DNA of 64,000 nucleotides, from the NCBI RefSeq assembly GCF_017916325.1, contig NC_090171.1:1601501-1665500 (forward strand), in the 5' to 3' direction. Of the stretch, positions 37,728 through 48,049 are shown piece after piece. Under the pieces are notes generated by a model that was given only the letters and a program-made list of their open reading frames with translations, searched no databases and was not told where the DNA came from. Position 1 is the stretch's first letter. Every line of letters starts with the position of its first letter. This DNA comes from Leishmania martiniquensis. Its lineage: Eukaryota; Euglenozoa; Kinetoplastea; Trypanosomatida; Trypanosomatidae. The translations under genes were made by a program, and so were the position numbers.

Positions 37728-40700
37728 ATGTCAGAAGAGCCATTCAAAGCGATTTTGGCCATCTTGTCCAGGAAGGACATCGCCCACGTTCACTGCGCGG
37801 GGCTCAGCCTTGACGATCAGAAGCTTGAGCTCCTAATCACGGCGATCGAACACTCACCCTCCGATACGAAAGTGATCGATCTGTCCAACAACAGCATTAC
37901 TTCCGCTGGCGTGGTTCCTCTGGTGCGCTTCCTGCAGACGACGCCGGTGCAATCAGTTGATCTTCGCAACAATCAGATCGACGAAGATGGCGCTCTTGTG
38001 TTTCTCTCGCTCTTTCAAAAAAAGACCTCCCTCGAATCCCTTGACCTACGGGGCAATGCTTGCTCTCTTCCGACGGCATTTCGCCTCTACTATCTCTGTA
38101 AAAGTGCCCAGTACCCAGATGTTATGCGCTCGGCACTATTCTCAGCAAAGGCTCAGCACATATCGTTCGCTGGCATGAGTTACAGCGACCTGGAAAAGGA
38201 TTTATTGCAGTACCTGTTCCATATCGAAGGCCTTGAGAGTGTTGATTTCAGTGGTATCGACCTTGGTGCCGGGGGTATGGCTGTTGCCGGAACTCTGCTG
38301 AAAGATGCGCAAGTTTCTGCGCTCTCATTCAGCAATTGTACCTTGTCAGACGAAACCGTTCTGAAGTTTATCGAAGCCTCCGACCTCGCAAATCACTGCT
38401 ACCTGAAAAGTTTCGATTTTTCGTTCAACATGGGTCTGACGAACGATCTTGTGCGGAAGCTCATTCCAAGCGTCTTTGATCAGAACAACTACATCGTAAA
38501 CTTTGTACTCACTGACACATGTGTCACACCGATGTACCGCGAGCTGGTTCAGAAGGAGTGCGAGCTCAACCAAGAAAACCTCGCCATCAAGCGTGCAGTT
38601 GTTGCACTCCGCAGAAATTCCCCAGCTGCCCAGGAGATCAACCTTCAGTGGGATGCACCTTTGCCCATGTGCATGCATTACCTCGCTGATTTGATCAGCG
38701 CCAGCTCAGTTATCCAGCACCTCAATATCAGTAACACACTGGTGGACGACTCAGGACTGGAATTGCTGTCACGAGCACTTCGCAAAAACTCCTCTCTGAA
38801 GGTGATCGAATTGGCTAACTGTGATATCACAGCTACTGGTATTGAAGCACTCTTCGGTGCGCTGGGGAGAGGTGACTGCACAGTAGAGGAGGTCAACATT
38901 GCTAACAACAATCTCGACGAGAGCAGCGTCAAGTACATCACAGGCGCTATACGGGCCAATCCGAACTTGAAAACTCTGAACGTGGAAGTGAACCCCTCTA
39001 TTTCTGCAGCGTCCATACAGGAAATTGCGGGTCTCACCATGGTGAATCGCGCACCGCCGCGAATCCGGTCAATATTGCCCTCGATTGAAAACAACGGCAA
39101 GGACGTGATATCCCTTGATTTTTCTGACAACGGTGTCACCCTCAACGATGATGCAGTGTGGATCCTTGCACAAGCACTGCGGCTTAACACGAGTGTGCGG
39201 CGACTCAATTTGTCACACAATTCCTTTGGTGACACAGGTGCCTCCTACCTCGCGGACTGCATCGGCACCAACCGCACCTTAGTAGAGCTGGACCTCTCCA
39301 GCTGCGCGATCGGTAACCGTGGTGCACGAAATCTTTGCGCGGCACTTGCAACGAACCAAGCCCTGCGAACCGTCGATTTGTCCGACAATATGATTGATGC
39401 AGACTCTCTGAGTGGGCTTCTGCTTGTGTTACGTCAGAATAACACCCTACGCGAACTGAAGCTTGCGCGCACTCGTGTTGTTCCTGAGTTTGTCGAGCGC
39501 GTGAGGGTGGCCTGTTCTCTCAACTGTGTTTGCGCTGCATTGAAGGACATTTACTACCGTCTGCTTGACGGGGATACGTCACTCACAAAGATTGATCTGT
39601 CTAACTGTGATGACGAACGTCCCGTTGACGACGAAGGTGTCCGCTCTATCTGTGACGTGCTGAGGAACAACACGGTTGTGAACGAGATCGACTTGCGTGG
39701 CAGTCGCATCAGCGCCGGTGGCTGCTCTGCGCTGGCTGCGCTCTTGTCAGAGAGCACATGCAAAGTCAGAAAGGTCGATTTATCCCAAACCACGATCGAT
39801 GACCGCGCTGTCGAGGAGCTGGTTGCATGTTTTCCGAAGAACGAGACCCTGCGTGAGATTTTGTTGTACGACACGAATATCACCAACACCGGTATCGGCA
39901 TTATTACAAGTAACCTTGAGAAGAACAGCAGCATTTTGTTCATCGGTATCACTGACGGCGCTGCAGTAGGTGAGCAGATGGCGCCTTTGCAACGGAACCT
40001 CTCCTTGAACAGTGGTCCGGCAGCTCTAAAGCGTCTTGTTCTCTCCATCAATGCTGGCGAAACTGTCGACGATGTTAACCTGAGTCGTCCCGTGGACTGC
40101 TCGATCGATGATTCGATGTGTCAGATTTTGTGTGCGAGCTTGATGCACTCTCGGACGTTGTGGTCTCTGAAACTGTCGCATAACTCGATTACTTCAGCGT
40201 CTGTTCCATATATTCTGGAGGTCGTGGAGGCATGCCCTTCGCTGGTTTTCTTGGATCTTTCGGACAACCAGATTGATGAGTGCGGGGCCCAGCAGATTAT
40301 CGCCTGCTTGGAGAACGTTGCCAACTTGCGCGGCGTGCGCGTTACTGGTAACTTTCTCTCCAACGAAACTTGCGAACGCATTTCTCATCTAGTTTCGATG
40401 AACTTGGGATCTGAAGAACTAAAGAAGCTACATCTGGTAGCGGCTCGCGGCGAGCCGCTGCCCAAAGACATCAATCTGAACGGTGCCACCACAACCTACC
40501 AACTGACAGACGCAGAGGTTGTTGTCCTTGCCGGACTTTTGCAGGAAAGTAGCTCTGTAAAGGCGGTGGATCTCGGCAGCAACAGCTTTTCCGATGAGGG
40601 CTGTATTGCAATCGCTGAAGTACTCCGTGTGAATCATACGTTGCTGGCTCTAAACCTCAGTGGAAATGCGATCGGCGCCAACGGCGGCGAGGCACTGTAC

Positions 40701-40976
40701 TTTGCACTCAAAGTCAACCCGCAGTTGCAGTTTTTGGGCTTGGAAAACACAGCTATCCCTCGTGATATTTTGGAGGATATTGCGAGTCTGCTGCATGTAA
40801 ATCAGACCCCCTATCGCGCTGTTATCGACATGCGTGGTGTGAAGATCGATGAGCTGAACGATGCGACTATGTTTGGCTCGACCGACTACTACAGAGCGCA
40901 GGTTCTCGCACTTGAGGACGAGGCCATTGAAAGCTGCAAGCGGTCGGAGGTGCAGTTGATCGAACAAAAGATGTAG
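37728..40976 (+). CDS. Large leucine-rich-repeat protein
   Basis: The protein has 1082 residues made almost entirely of ribonuclease-inhibitor-type leucine-rich repeats of about 28 residues. Examples are VIDLSNNSITSAGVVPLVRF near the start, LNLSHNSFGDTGASYLADCI in the middle, and LDLSDNQIDECGAQQIIACL and LNLSGNAIGANGGEALYFAL near the end. Blocks of repeats alternate with shorter linkers in which a motif such as EINLQWDAPL or DVNLSRPVD recurs, suggesting that the protein grew by duplicating multi-repeat units. There is no signal peptide or membrane span, so a cytoplasmic or flagellar scaffold is plausible. Codon choice differs from the neighbours, with more A/T-ending codons, and the upstream segment is unusual. 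The ATG is the first after the acceptor. Confidence 0.88.
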   Translation: MSEEPFKAILAILSRKDIAHVHCAGLSLDDQKLELLITAIEHSPSDTKVIDLSNNSITSAGVVPLVRFLQTTPVQSVDLRNNQIDEDGALVFLSLFQKKTSLESLDLRGNACSLPTAFRLYYLCKSAQYPDVMRSALFSAKAQHISFAGMSYSDLEKDLLQYLFHIEGLESVDFSGIDLGAGGMAVAGTLLKDAQVSALSFSNCTLSDETVLKFIEASDLANHCYLKSFDFSFNMGLTNDLVRKLIPSVFDQNNYIVNFVLTDTCVTPMYRELVQKECELNQENLAIKRAVVALRRNSPAAQEINLQWDAPLPMCMHYLADLISASSVIQHLNISNTLVDDSGLELLSRALRKNSSLKVIELANCDITATGIEALFGALGRGDCTVEEVNIANNNLDESSVKYITGAIRANPNLKTLNVEVNPSISAASIQEIAGLTMVNRAPPRIRSILPSIENNGKDVISLDFSDNGVTLNDDAVWILAQALRLNTSVRRLNLSHNSFGDTGASYLADCIGTNRTLVELDLSSCAIGNRGARNLCAALATNQALRTVDLSDNMIDADSLSGLLLVLRQNNTLRELKLARTRVVPEFVERVRVACSLNCVCAALKDIYYRLLDGDTSLTKIDLSNCDDERPVDDEGVRSICDVLRNNTVVNEIDLRGSRISAGGCSALAALLSESTCKVRKVDLSQTTIDDRAVEELVACFPKNETLREILLYDTNITNTGIGIITSNLEKNSSILFIGITDGAAVGEQMAPLQRNLSLNSGPAALKRLVLSINAGETVDDVNLSRPVDCSIDDSMCQILCASLMHSRTLWSLKLSHNSITSASVPYILEVVEACPSLVFLDLSDNQIDECGAQQIIACLENVANLRGVRVTGNFLSNETCERISHLVSMNLGSEELKKLHLVAARGEPLPKDINLNGATTTYQLTDAEVVVLAGLLQESSSVKAVDLGSNSFSDEGCIAIAEVLRVNHTLLALNLSGNAIGANGGEALYFALKVNPQLQFLGLENTAIPRDILEDIASLLHVNQTPYRAVIDMRGVKIDELNDATMFGSTDYYRAQVLALEDEAIESCKRSEVQLIEQKM

Positions 40977-41751
40977 AGTGAAGGGATGCTGACCCTTTCA
41001 GAGGCGCAGCCATCTTTCGCACTGCCCATTTTCTCCCTCTCCACTGTGCAGGGTGGATGTACGCGCTCCATCTTTTCAGCTGGAGTGCCTCTATCATGTA
41101 TTTTTTCCGCTTCATGTTCTATGTAAGCTTTTTTGTCCTCTCGGTCACATCCTCTCTGACTATGTATGCATGACACTCTTTTTTTTTCCGAGCTCTTTCC
41201 ACCGGTGGTGCTCTCTCCCATGCTTTCAGTTGAGGCTTACATTTGAAATTATCAGCCCTATTCGCAGTGCCTCAGTCCCGCTGAGAACATCCTCTCCTCT
41301 TCTGGTTATTTCCTTGTCTGACATTTCGATGTATTCTACTTTCTATTACCTGTATAATCTGGGAAATGTGTGGTCAAATGCCCGAAAACAAGTATGCAGC
41401 TCTCTGAGCACCTCCTCTCTGGGGTATCGACGGACAAATTTAGGGTGGATTCTACTGACACGCGCGCTATCGTCTTCTTCAAGCACCTTTCGGCGGTGCT
41501 GAGAGGCTTTTCCCTTCACTCCATGCTTTGAGGATGCTGAGCGTCATTGCGTTAAGCCACCTCTTTGCCGGCTTATTATCTCTCTCTGTCTCCTCTACAT
41601 TCCCTTCAGGTGTGCGAAACTGACTTTTGCTCTCCTGACCGCGTTGCGACGGCCAGCCGATAATAACGCTCGAATGCATGCTATAGGTCACGAGCAACTC
41701 ACAGTGTTAGACTAAAGTGGGTACCAGCCGCACGAAGGTCTTCAGTGAGCG
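40977..41751 (+). other. Spacer
   Basis: A 775-base T/C-rich spacer with no gene seen. The acceptor for the next gene is listed separately. Confidence 0.6.
41577..41609 (+). promoter_or_regulatory. Predicted trans-splice acceptor for WD40 gene
   Basis: A C/T tract ends in CAG at 41607-41609, 142 bases before the ATG at 41752. Confidence 0.45.
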
Positions 41752-43866
41752 ATGGGAGGCGCCGGGGAGCCATCGTTGCCACCGCTGTTTGTGCTACAGG
41801 AGCATGCGGATCCGGTTCTTTGCTGCAAGTTCTACCCCTCTGAAGTGTACCAGCGAGATGAATCGAACTGGTTTCTCTCGGGAGATACTGGTGGCCTGGT
41901 AGTATTGTGGAATCTTGCCACACGGCGCAAGATTGTTTCCTTCTCAGCCTTGACGGAAGCACACCGGCAACTTCGCGAAAGTACCCGACGCGGTCGCAAT
42001 GGTGGCACATCGGCAGCAGGGGAGCTCGTGCCGGAAAATGAGGTACCGATGGAGCAAGCCGCTACGCCGGCATTCGGCCCGTACATCCAAAGCATTTTGT
42101 CGGTGGGGTTCATTCCTACATCGCTTTCGTCCCCGCAGCGAGCAACACGCGTGGAGAGTAGGGGGGACATCGCGGACGCATCGGTGCGTGGCATATGCTC
42201 AGAGGTGTCCAGCAGCGCTGTTTGTCCCGCCACTGGTGACTGTGCCGCAAGGAGGGCCAGCGATTGGGCGCAGCCAGGGCGGCAGCGGTTTCGTCTCTCT
42301 AGGCGGGCAGCGGCCCACAGCGTCAGCTCTAGGCAGGCGCTACCGCTTTCAGCGGGCGACGTGCTAGATAGCAGTCCACCGGGACTCGGCTTTACGCCCT
42401 CGTCCACGATTTGCTTTTACACACACTGCCGCGATCAGCGGGTGTACATATGGTGCCTACAGCGACAGTGCGTTAGTGTACCTGATGCTTCATCGCATAC
42501 GGTAGTGCCGCAGCTCATTGTCGCGCTTACTGCCCCGCAGCACGGCTTCTGTCCAGTAGAGAGCATCTCGAAGGTCGCGGGCCCATTCACGCGAACGTTT
42601 CTTGCCGTTCCTCACGAGGTGGGAGGTGAAGTGACGGTCTGGGAGTTGGCATGGCAACAGCCTAACAGTGCGGATCTCACGAGTGGGACAACTTCAAAAG
42701 AGAAAGGCCCCAGCAACGAGCCCCAATGGTTGTCTGGGAGTGTGAATGTCGACGAGGATGAGGGGAAAGAAGCGAACACGTCAGAGATGAACCCGATGGA
42801 CGCTCTCATTGCACGGGCAGCGGAAGAGGAGCGACAGCAGGCGAAGATGCGGCAGACGTTCTCCGGTGTCTCCAAAGAAATTGAGGCAGGTATTTTTTCT
42901 CACTCCGCAGATGTTCTCAAACCTGTGGCCTCCAGGGGTGAACGCGCCTCGATACTGTGCTACGTGGACCCTGCAGCCACCACAGCCTCCAGCAACTTCT
43001 CCGCCCGTCGCCTGTGTTCTTTCTCTGCGTGCCCCACGTTCAAAGGAGGCACGATTATGCGCCTTACCATGTGCCAAGACGCGCAGCACCTTTCGGTAGC
43101 ATTTGAGAGCGGCCATGTCGTGCTGGCGCGCTATCGCGACGCGGATGGAACCCGCACGGTCAGCCGGCCGGGAGAGGCACACCACCCTCGTGAAACTTTG
43201 CCAAATGTCCAGGTGCGCAATATCACCCGTGCTTTTGCTGAGTCGGCGCTGGTGTGCTGGTGGAGTGGGCGGCGCATGCTTGCTTGCTCTTCGGAGGGAG
43301 GCATGCACTGCTATGACATGTTGGAAACGGCGGGGGCTCTTTTGGAGGCGAAGTTAGTCTGGAGTGTGACATTGCGCAAAGGAATCGGTAGTGTTTTCCT
43401 GCAAAGGAATCTCATCGTGGCTGGCTGCTGGGACAGCACGCTGCGGCTTTACGACGCGCGTGATGGGCGACTCGTCAGCATTCTCAGCTACCAAAAAGAG
43501 ACGGTAAACGAGGTGCGAATGGCGCCGCCGTCGATCGCGCGGGTGGCAGCGTTTGGGTTTGACATGCGACAGCCAAGGCTGTATGCCAGCTCGCCTAGCA
43601 CCCTTTCCACCGCTATCACGCCCCGCATTGCATCCAGCTCGTCGGCCATTGCAGAGAAAAGCCTTTCACAATTCAGTGAGTCACCTGTTCACGATGGCAG
43701 CGTCTCAGACGTGGCGGTCCCCAAAATCAGCTTGGAGGCGAACAATGCAGAAGAGCAGTTGGTATACTTGTTTGCGTCCGCCAGCAAGGACCGTACTGTG
43801 GCTCTATGGCGCGTGGATCTTTGGCGTGTGTTGGAAGAGACAACCTGCAAAGCCATCACTGCTTGA
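41752..43866 (+). CDS. WD40 protein of ASA1/GNB1L type
   Basis: The protein has 704 residues. The N-terminal repeat (LQEHADPVLCCKFYP, then FLSGDTGGLVVLWNLATRRK) and the C-terminal repeats (LIVAGCWDSTLRLYDARDGR, LSYQKETVNEV, FASASKDRTVALWRVDLWR) match the architecture of ASTRA-associated protein 1 / GNB1L. In that family the last blades read GWD...LAV(L/I)xxHxxxVN...SKDxxxxLW. A middle segment (TFLAVPHEVGGEVTVWELAW) fits the family's central blade. ASA1/GNB1L works with the TELO2-TTI complexes in the maturation of PIKK kinases. Long Ser/Arg-rich and acidic inserts (about 75-200 and 305-365) make it almost twice the length of GNB1L. A generic WD40 scaffold cannot be excluded. Confidence 0.75.
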   Translation: MGGAGEPSLPPLFVLQEHADPVLCCKFYPSEVYQRDESNWFLSGDTGGLVVLWNLATRRKIVSFSALTEAHRQLRESTRRGRNGGTSAAGELVPENEVPMEQAATPAFGPYIQSILSVGFIPTSLSSPQRATRVESRGDIADASVRGICSEVSSSAVCPATGDCAARRASDWAQPGRQRFRLSRRAAAHSVSSRQALPLSAGDVLDSSPPGLGFTPSSTICFYTHCRDQRVYIWCLQRQCVSVPDASSHTVVPQLIVALTAPQHGFCPVESISKVAGPFTRTFLAVPHEVGGEVTVWELAWQQPNSADLTSGTTSKEKGPSNEPQWLSGSVNVDEDEGKEANTSEMNPMDALIARAAEEERQQAKMRQTFSGVSKEIEAGIFSHSADVLKPVASRGERASILCYVDPAATTASSNFSARRLCSFSACPTFKGGTIMRLTMCQDAQHLSVAFESGHVVLARYRDADGTRTVSRPGEAHHPRETLPNVQVRNITRAFAESALVCWWSGRRMLACSSEGGMHCYDMLETAGALLEAKLVWSVTLRKGIGSVFLQRNLIVAGCWDSTLRLYDARDGRLVSILSYQKETVNEVRMAPPSIARVAAFGFDMRQPRLYASSPSTLSTAITPRIASSSSAIAEKSLSQFSESPVHDGSVSDVAVPKISLEANNAEEQLVYLFASASKDRTVALWRVDLWRVLEETTCKAITA

Positions 43867-46800
43867 AGTCTGTGAAGGTATGCCACGGAAAGAGCGAAAA
43901 GAAGGCGCCGTGAAAGTCTGCGACTCCCTCTTTTGACGAGTCTGATGTTCTCAACTGTGCATTCATGGTCCTGCTTGAGGTAGCAATGGCGCGATGCCGC
44001 GCACCATCAGATGCCCAAGACGGCGGTCTATCGATGGTAGGGGTTGCGGATGCGACACCACCTCTCCAGTGAGGCAGCAATAAGGAAAGCAAGAGGCTCA
44101 CCAACGGAAGAAAGAACGGGGGCGAGGACGAAGAGAGGCTCTTGGGTGCTTTTTTTTTCGTGCATGATGCTTTGATCTTGGGTGAGCAGTTTTCTCTTCA
44201 TCCAATAGCGACCTCATTAAGCGACTGTTCTTCTGCGATGCCCCTCCTCCTCTTCTCTTTTCTCTCTTTCTCCTGCCCTTGCCATCCTCTCTCTCTCTCT
44301 TGACCTCTTCTGTTCGCCTCTCTCTGTTGGAATTCAACATTGCCATGATTTTGTGTTCGTACTCTTCTTCATACCGCCTTTTCACCCACACATACACACG
44401 CTTGCACACAATGCGTGAATCCTCTTTTCCTCTTCACAGTGCTCCTCATCTTTCTGTCATACGTGCAGTACATACGTGCCAAACACAGATATACACGTGT
44501 ATGCTTTATTACAGGGTATCGCTCTCCTTTTTCTTATCGATTCTGGAGTGCTCTACCTTGTACGTACACGAGCGGAGCTACGAAAAGCAGGAACTTGACA
44601 ACGAACAGGGACGGTGGAAGTTTTAAGCTCGGAGCCTACGTGCCTATTACTATTACGTCTACTGCGGCCACCCCGAACAAGCACCCATAGCTGGTCGCAT
44701 CGGGACTACCAGTGGACTTGACGGCCGAACGGCGTTGTCGACGAATGAGATACCGTAGGCGCGAGCAAAGATAGAAGGAAAGCAGATCCAGGCCATCGGC
44801 AGAGAAGACAAGTGCAACAGTGTCGCCCGTGCATTTCCGCCTCATACGCATATCATTCGATCCCTCTCTGGTGTGCTTCACCCCCCTTTCGAGGAGCAAA
44901 ACACTTGCTGATTCGCTGGCGATTCTCCGACGCCACCCCAGCACACCGCACCAGATTTTCTCTCTTAAAAAGGGGTACGCCTCGTGCGTCGTACAGGTTA
45001 CTGCTGACCGAGGCACGCGAAGCTCGGCCCACATACCGCTGACAGATACAAGAAGAAACAGAGCGCTGCGCCGTCGAGCGTGTAAACGGGCAGGTTTTGC
45101 ATTTCAGTTTCCCTTTTGTCCTTTTCTCTATTCTGCTGCTTACGTGAGAGTTGAGATTGTGCATCATTTTTTTTTCGCTTTGCTGTTTCCCCTTTGCTCT
45201 TGTGGTCTTCTCACCTGCTTCCTACTTGCGCACCCCCCTCTCTATCCCTAAACCCTCACAATACGGCGCTTGATCGTACACAAATACAGTTTACGCCGCG
45301 TGTTTGCGATAAGTCTTTTTTTCCTTTTACTTTTGCCTTTCTTCTACCTGCTTTCTCTGCCCACATCTTCGAGCTTCTTTTGTGGGGTTTCATAGCAATT
45401 TGCAACGTGTACTCTGTGCGGCACTAGCAGGTACGAATACGCATCCCTCGACCCTCCTCTGACACACACCCACACAAAGGAAAACAAAAAGGAGGAAGCT
45501 CTGTCATATACACGCGAGACAGACACATTACCGTTCACACAAAGAATCCTTTCCTCTTGTTTCTTCTTTTTTTTTCCTGTTGTTGTTTGGTTTCAAAGGG
45601 ACCACAAAAAAGCGCTCTGCACACTTTCCACACGAGCGAGGCTTAGAAGGACTGCTTCACATATACGTGCACAAGCACACGACGGCTCCGGTTCGTACAT
45701 AACGTGAACCTCCGGCCCCGCCCGCTGCCCCAAGTTTCCTCTTCACCTCAGTTCCTTGTACAAACACAACAAAAAGAAACAGGAAGGAAAAGGAATCGCT
45801 TTCGAAGCAGATTAGCCAGCGTCAAGATCACTTTTGATATTCGGCTCTGCTTCATGGTGTAAGCGAGGACGTTTGCACACCACACCACTTTCCCTGACAC
45901 CTCAGTTTCTTGTGTGTGTGTGTGTGCTTCTCCGAAATTGACGTTTCGCTTTCTTCTCTTCTGTAGTGTAGTGAGCTTCGGCTGCTGCCTATAGTCAACG
46001 AAAAGACAAGAGGGGGGAAGGACAAGAGAGCCTCGTCTTACTGCCTCTTTTCATTACCATCTCACCTGCACTCACGTTTGGGCAAGCGAGTAGGGAAAAA
46101 TAAAGAGAGGTGCAACCTGACAACGGCGGCTGCGAAGCCAGCGGAGCGAAGAGGAAAAGAGGTGAAGAGGTTCAAACGTGGAAGAAACGCAACTACATAA
46201 AGGGACGAAACCAACAGAAGCCAACAAGAAAAGGCATAAGACAGACTGTTACCCTTCATTGCTCTTCCGTTTTCCCTAATTTTGTGTGCATCTTGCTCTC
46301 TCTCCTCCTCTTCCTCCGTTTCGTCACTGTTTCTGTATTACTCTGTCCTTGTCACGAGTTTCCCACTTCAATTCGCATTCAAGCTGCATTTCCTCTTTTT
46401 TTCCTTGTTTGGTTTTACCTTTCTCGGGCTCTCGTCTTTTATTCGCCCTGATTCCCTTCACTGAGCTTTTATCTTTGTTCTACAGCTTCCTTTTTCACCT
46501 CGATTTTTGTGTTCGACACGCTTTCGCTCAACCTTTTCCCAGTGTGAGTGACGTGTCTCTTTTCTCTTTCATTCTCTTGGCTCCACCCCCTCTCTCTTCG
46601 CTTCACTACCTTCTTCTGTTCCCTTTCCCCCCTTTCTCCCCCCTCTCTCTATATCTCTCTCTGCTCCTCTGGTTTGTTATCCATTTTCTTCTCCCTCACA
46701 CACACACACTAACAGAAGCTTTCTCTGTTTGCTTCAGCCCCGAAGGTTTCTTTATCGTCTTTCTTCGAAAATCAGCCCCTCACCCTATTTTTCGGTGTGC

Positions 46801-48049
46801 ATGTGTGTGCGGGTATCTCTATATGCGTAGTCGAGTGCATTCTATCGTTTGCGGGTTTTTTTTTCTGACACCGGTTGCGCCACGACCTCGTCTCCCCTGC
46901 GTCTCTTTCTCTCATCCTGTGTGTGTGTGGGGGGGGGGAAGGTTTCCCTACGCACTGAGGAAAGAAAAGGGGAACAACAGGGAAAGCAGAAGCCGCAATC
47001 GAAGACGTCAGCAAAGCGGGAAGAAGGAAGCGAGAACGAGGCAGTGTTGGAAACGAGCAACCCATCGTTCTCTCTCCACCTGAACAACACGAAGCGAGGC
47101 TGCGGCGTTTTTTTTTACGCTCCTTTGAAGCTCGCTTTTTGTCTACCGAGCATAAAGACAACGGAACGCGAAGGACGAAGAAAAAGCAAAGGTATTATCA
47201 GATCGACAGCGTAGGAAAGAAAAGGCAGCGATCGAAAGTAAGTCTCGGTGCAGCGTGCGCTTTCTTAGATTTTCTTCCCCCCCCCCCTTCACCAACCACG
47301 CAGGTTCCTTTGCTTTATTCTGTTTCCTTCCCAGCAACAACAACAGAAAGAACCACAGCGCGAACCGGCGTTAACTCGTCTCTCTTTCTCTCTCTCTTGT
47401 TGCCCTTTTCTAACGTCCCGCTTGCCTCTATATTTCGTTTTTTTTTTCTTTTACTTCAAAGCGAAGGGTCGTCCTTCTGCAGGAAAAAAACAAAGAGGCG
47501 GAAAAAGGAGAAACACTTGTGTGTGTAAGCCTTTCTGCTTCACTCTCACTTCCACTCTTTTTTTTCCTTCTTGTGGTTCCTCTCACTCTCTCACCCTTCT
47601 CTCTTTCTCTTTCTTCACACTTTTTTTTTCGTTCCTTGTTGTTTGCTTTTCGTGCCTCTTCTTCATTTTCATTTTTTTCGCATTTTCTCTCCGGCGCTCT
47701 TTTCTCCCCCTTTTTGGGTTAGGTCGGATCTTTCATTTCGCCATTCTTTTCCCCTTTCATTCGCTCATCACGTTTGCTCTCTCTCTCTCTTTGTGTGTCA
47801 TGTGCAAGTGCGTGTGCATCTTCTGTATTTCATTACGTCGTCTTCCTTTCGGTTCGCTGTTTCGGCGCTGTTGCTTCACGGGTTGCCAGATTGCTCTCTC
47901 TCTCTCTTTCCTTTCTCGGGTGTTTCTTTTCTCCTTTTCTGTTTCCTCGTGTACGCACAATTAGTGATACCACTGCGACACAGACACATCACCGCGCGCC
48001 CTTTGCCGTCTACTGACCGTTGGCTTGGGTGTATTTCTCCTGTTTCGTG
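43867..48049 (+). other. 4.2 kb pyrimidine-rich spacer before the kinase gene
   Basis: Mostly C/T-rich, with many long T and C runs between about 45100 and 48000 and several possible AG acceptors, so the kinase 5' UTR start cannot be fixed. A less biased stretch lies at 44640-45060 but holds no convincing frame. The 120-265 residue frames here are Phe/Ser/Leu-rich products of the tract. Confidence 0.6.
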
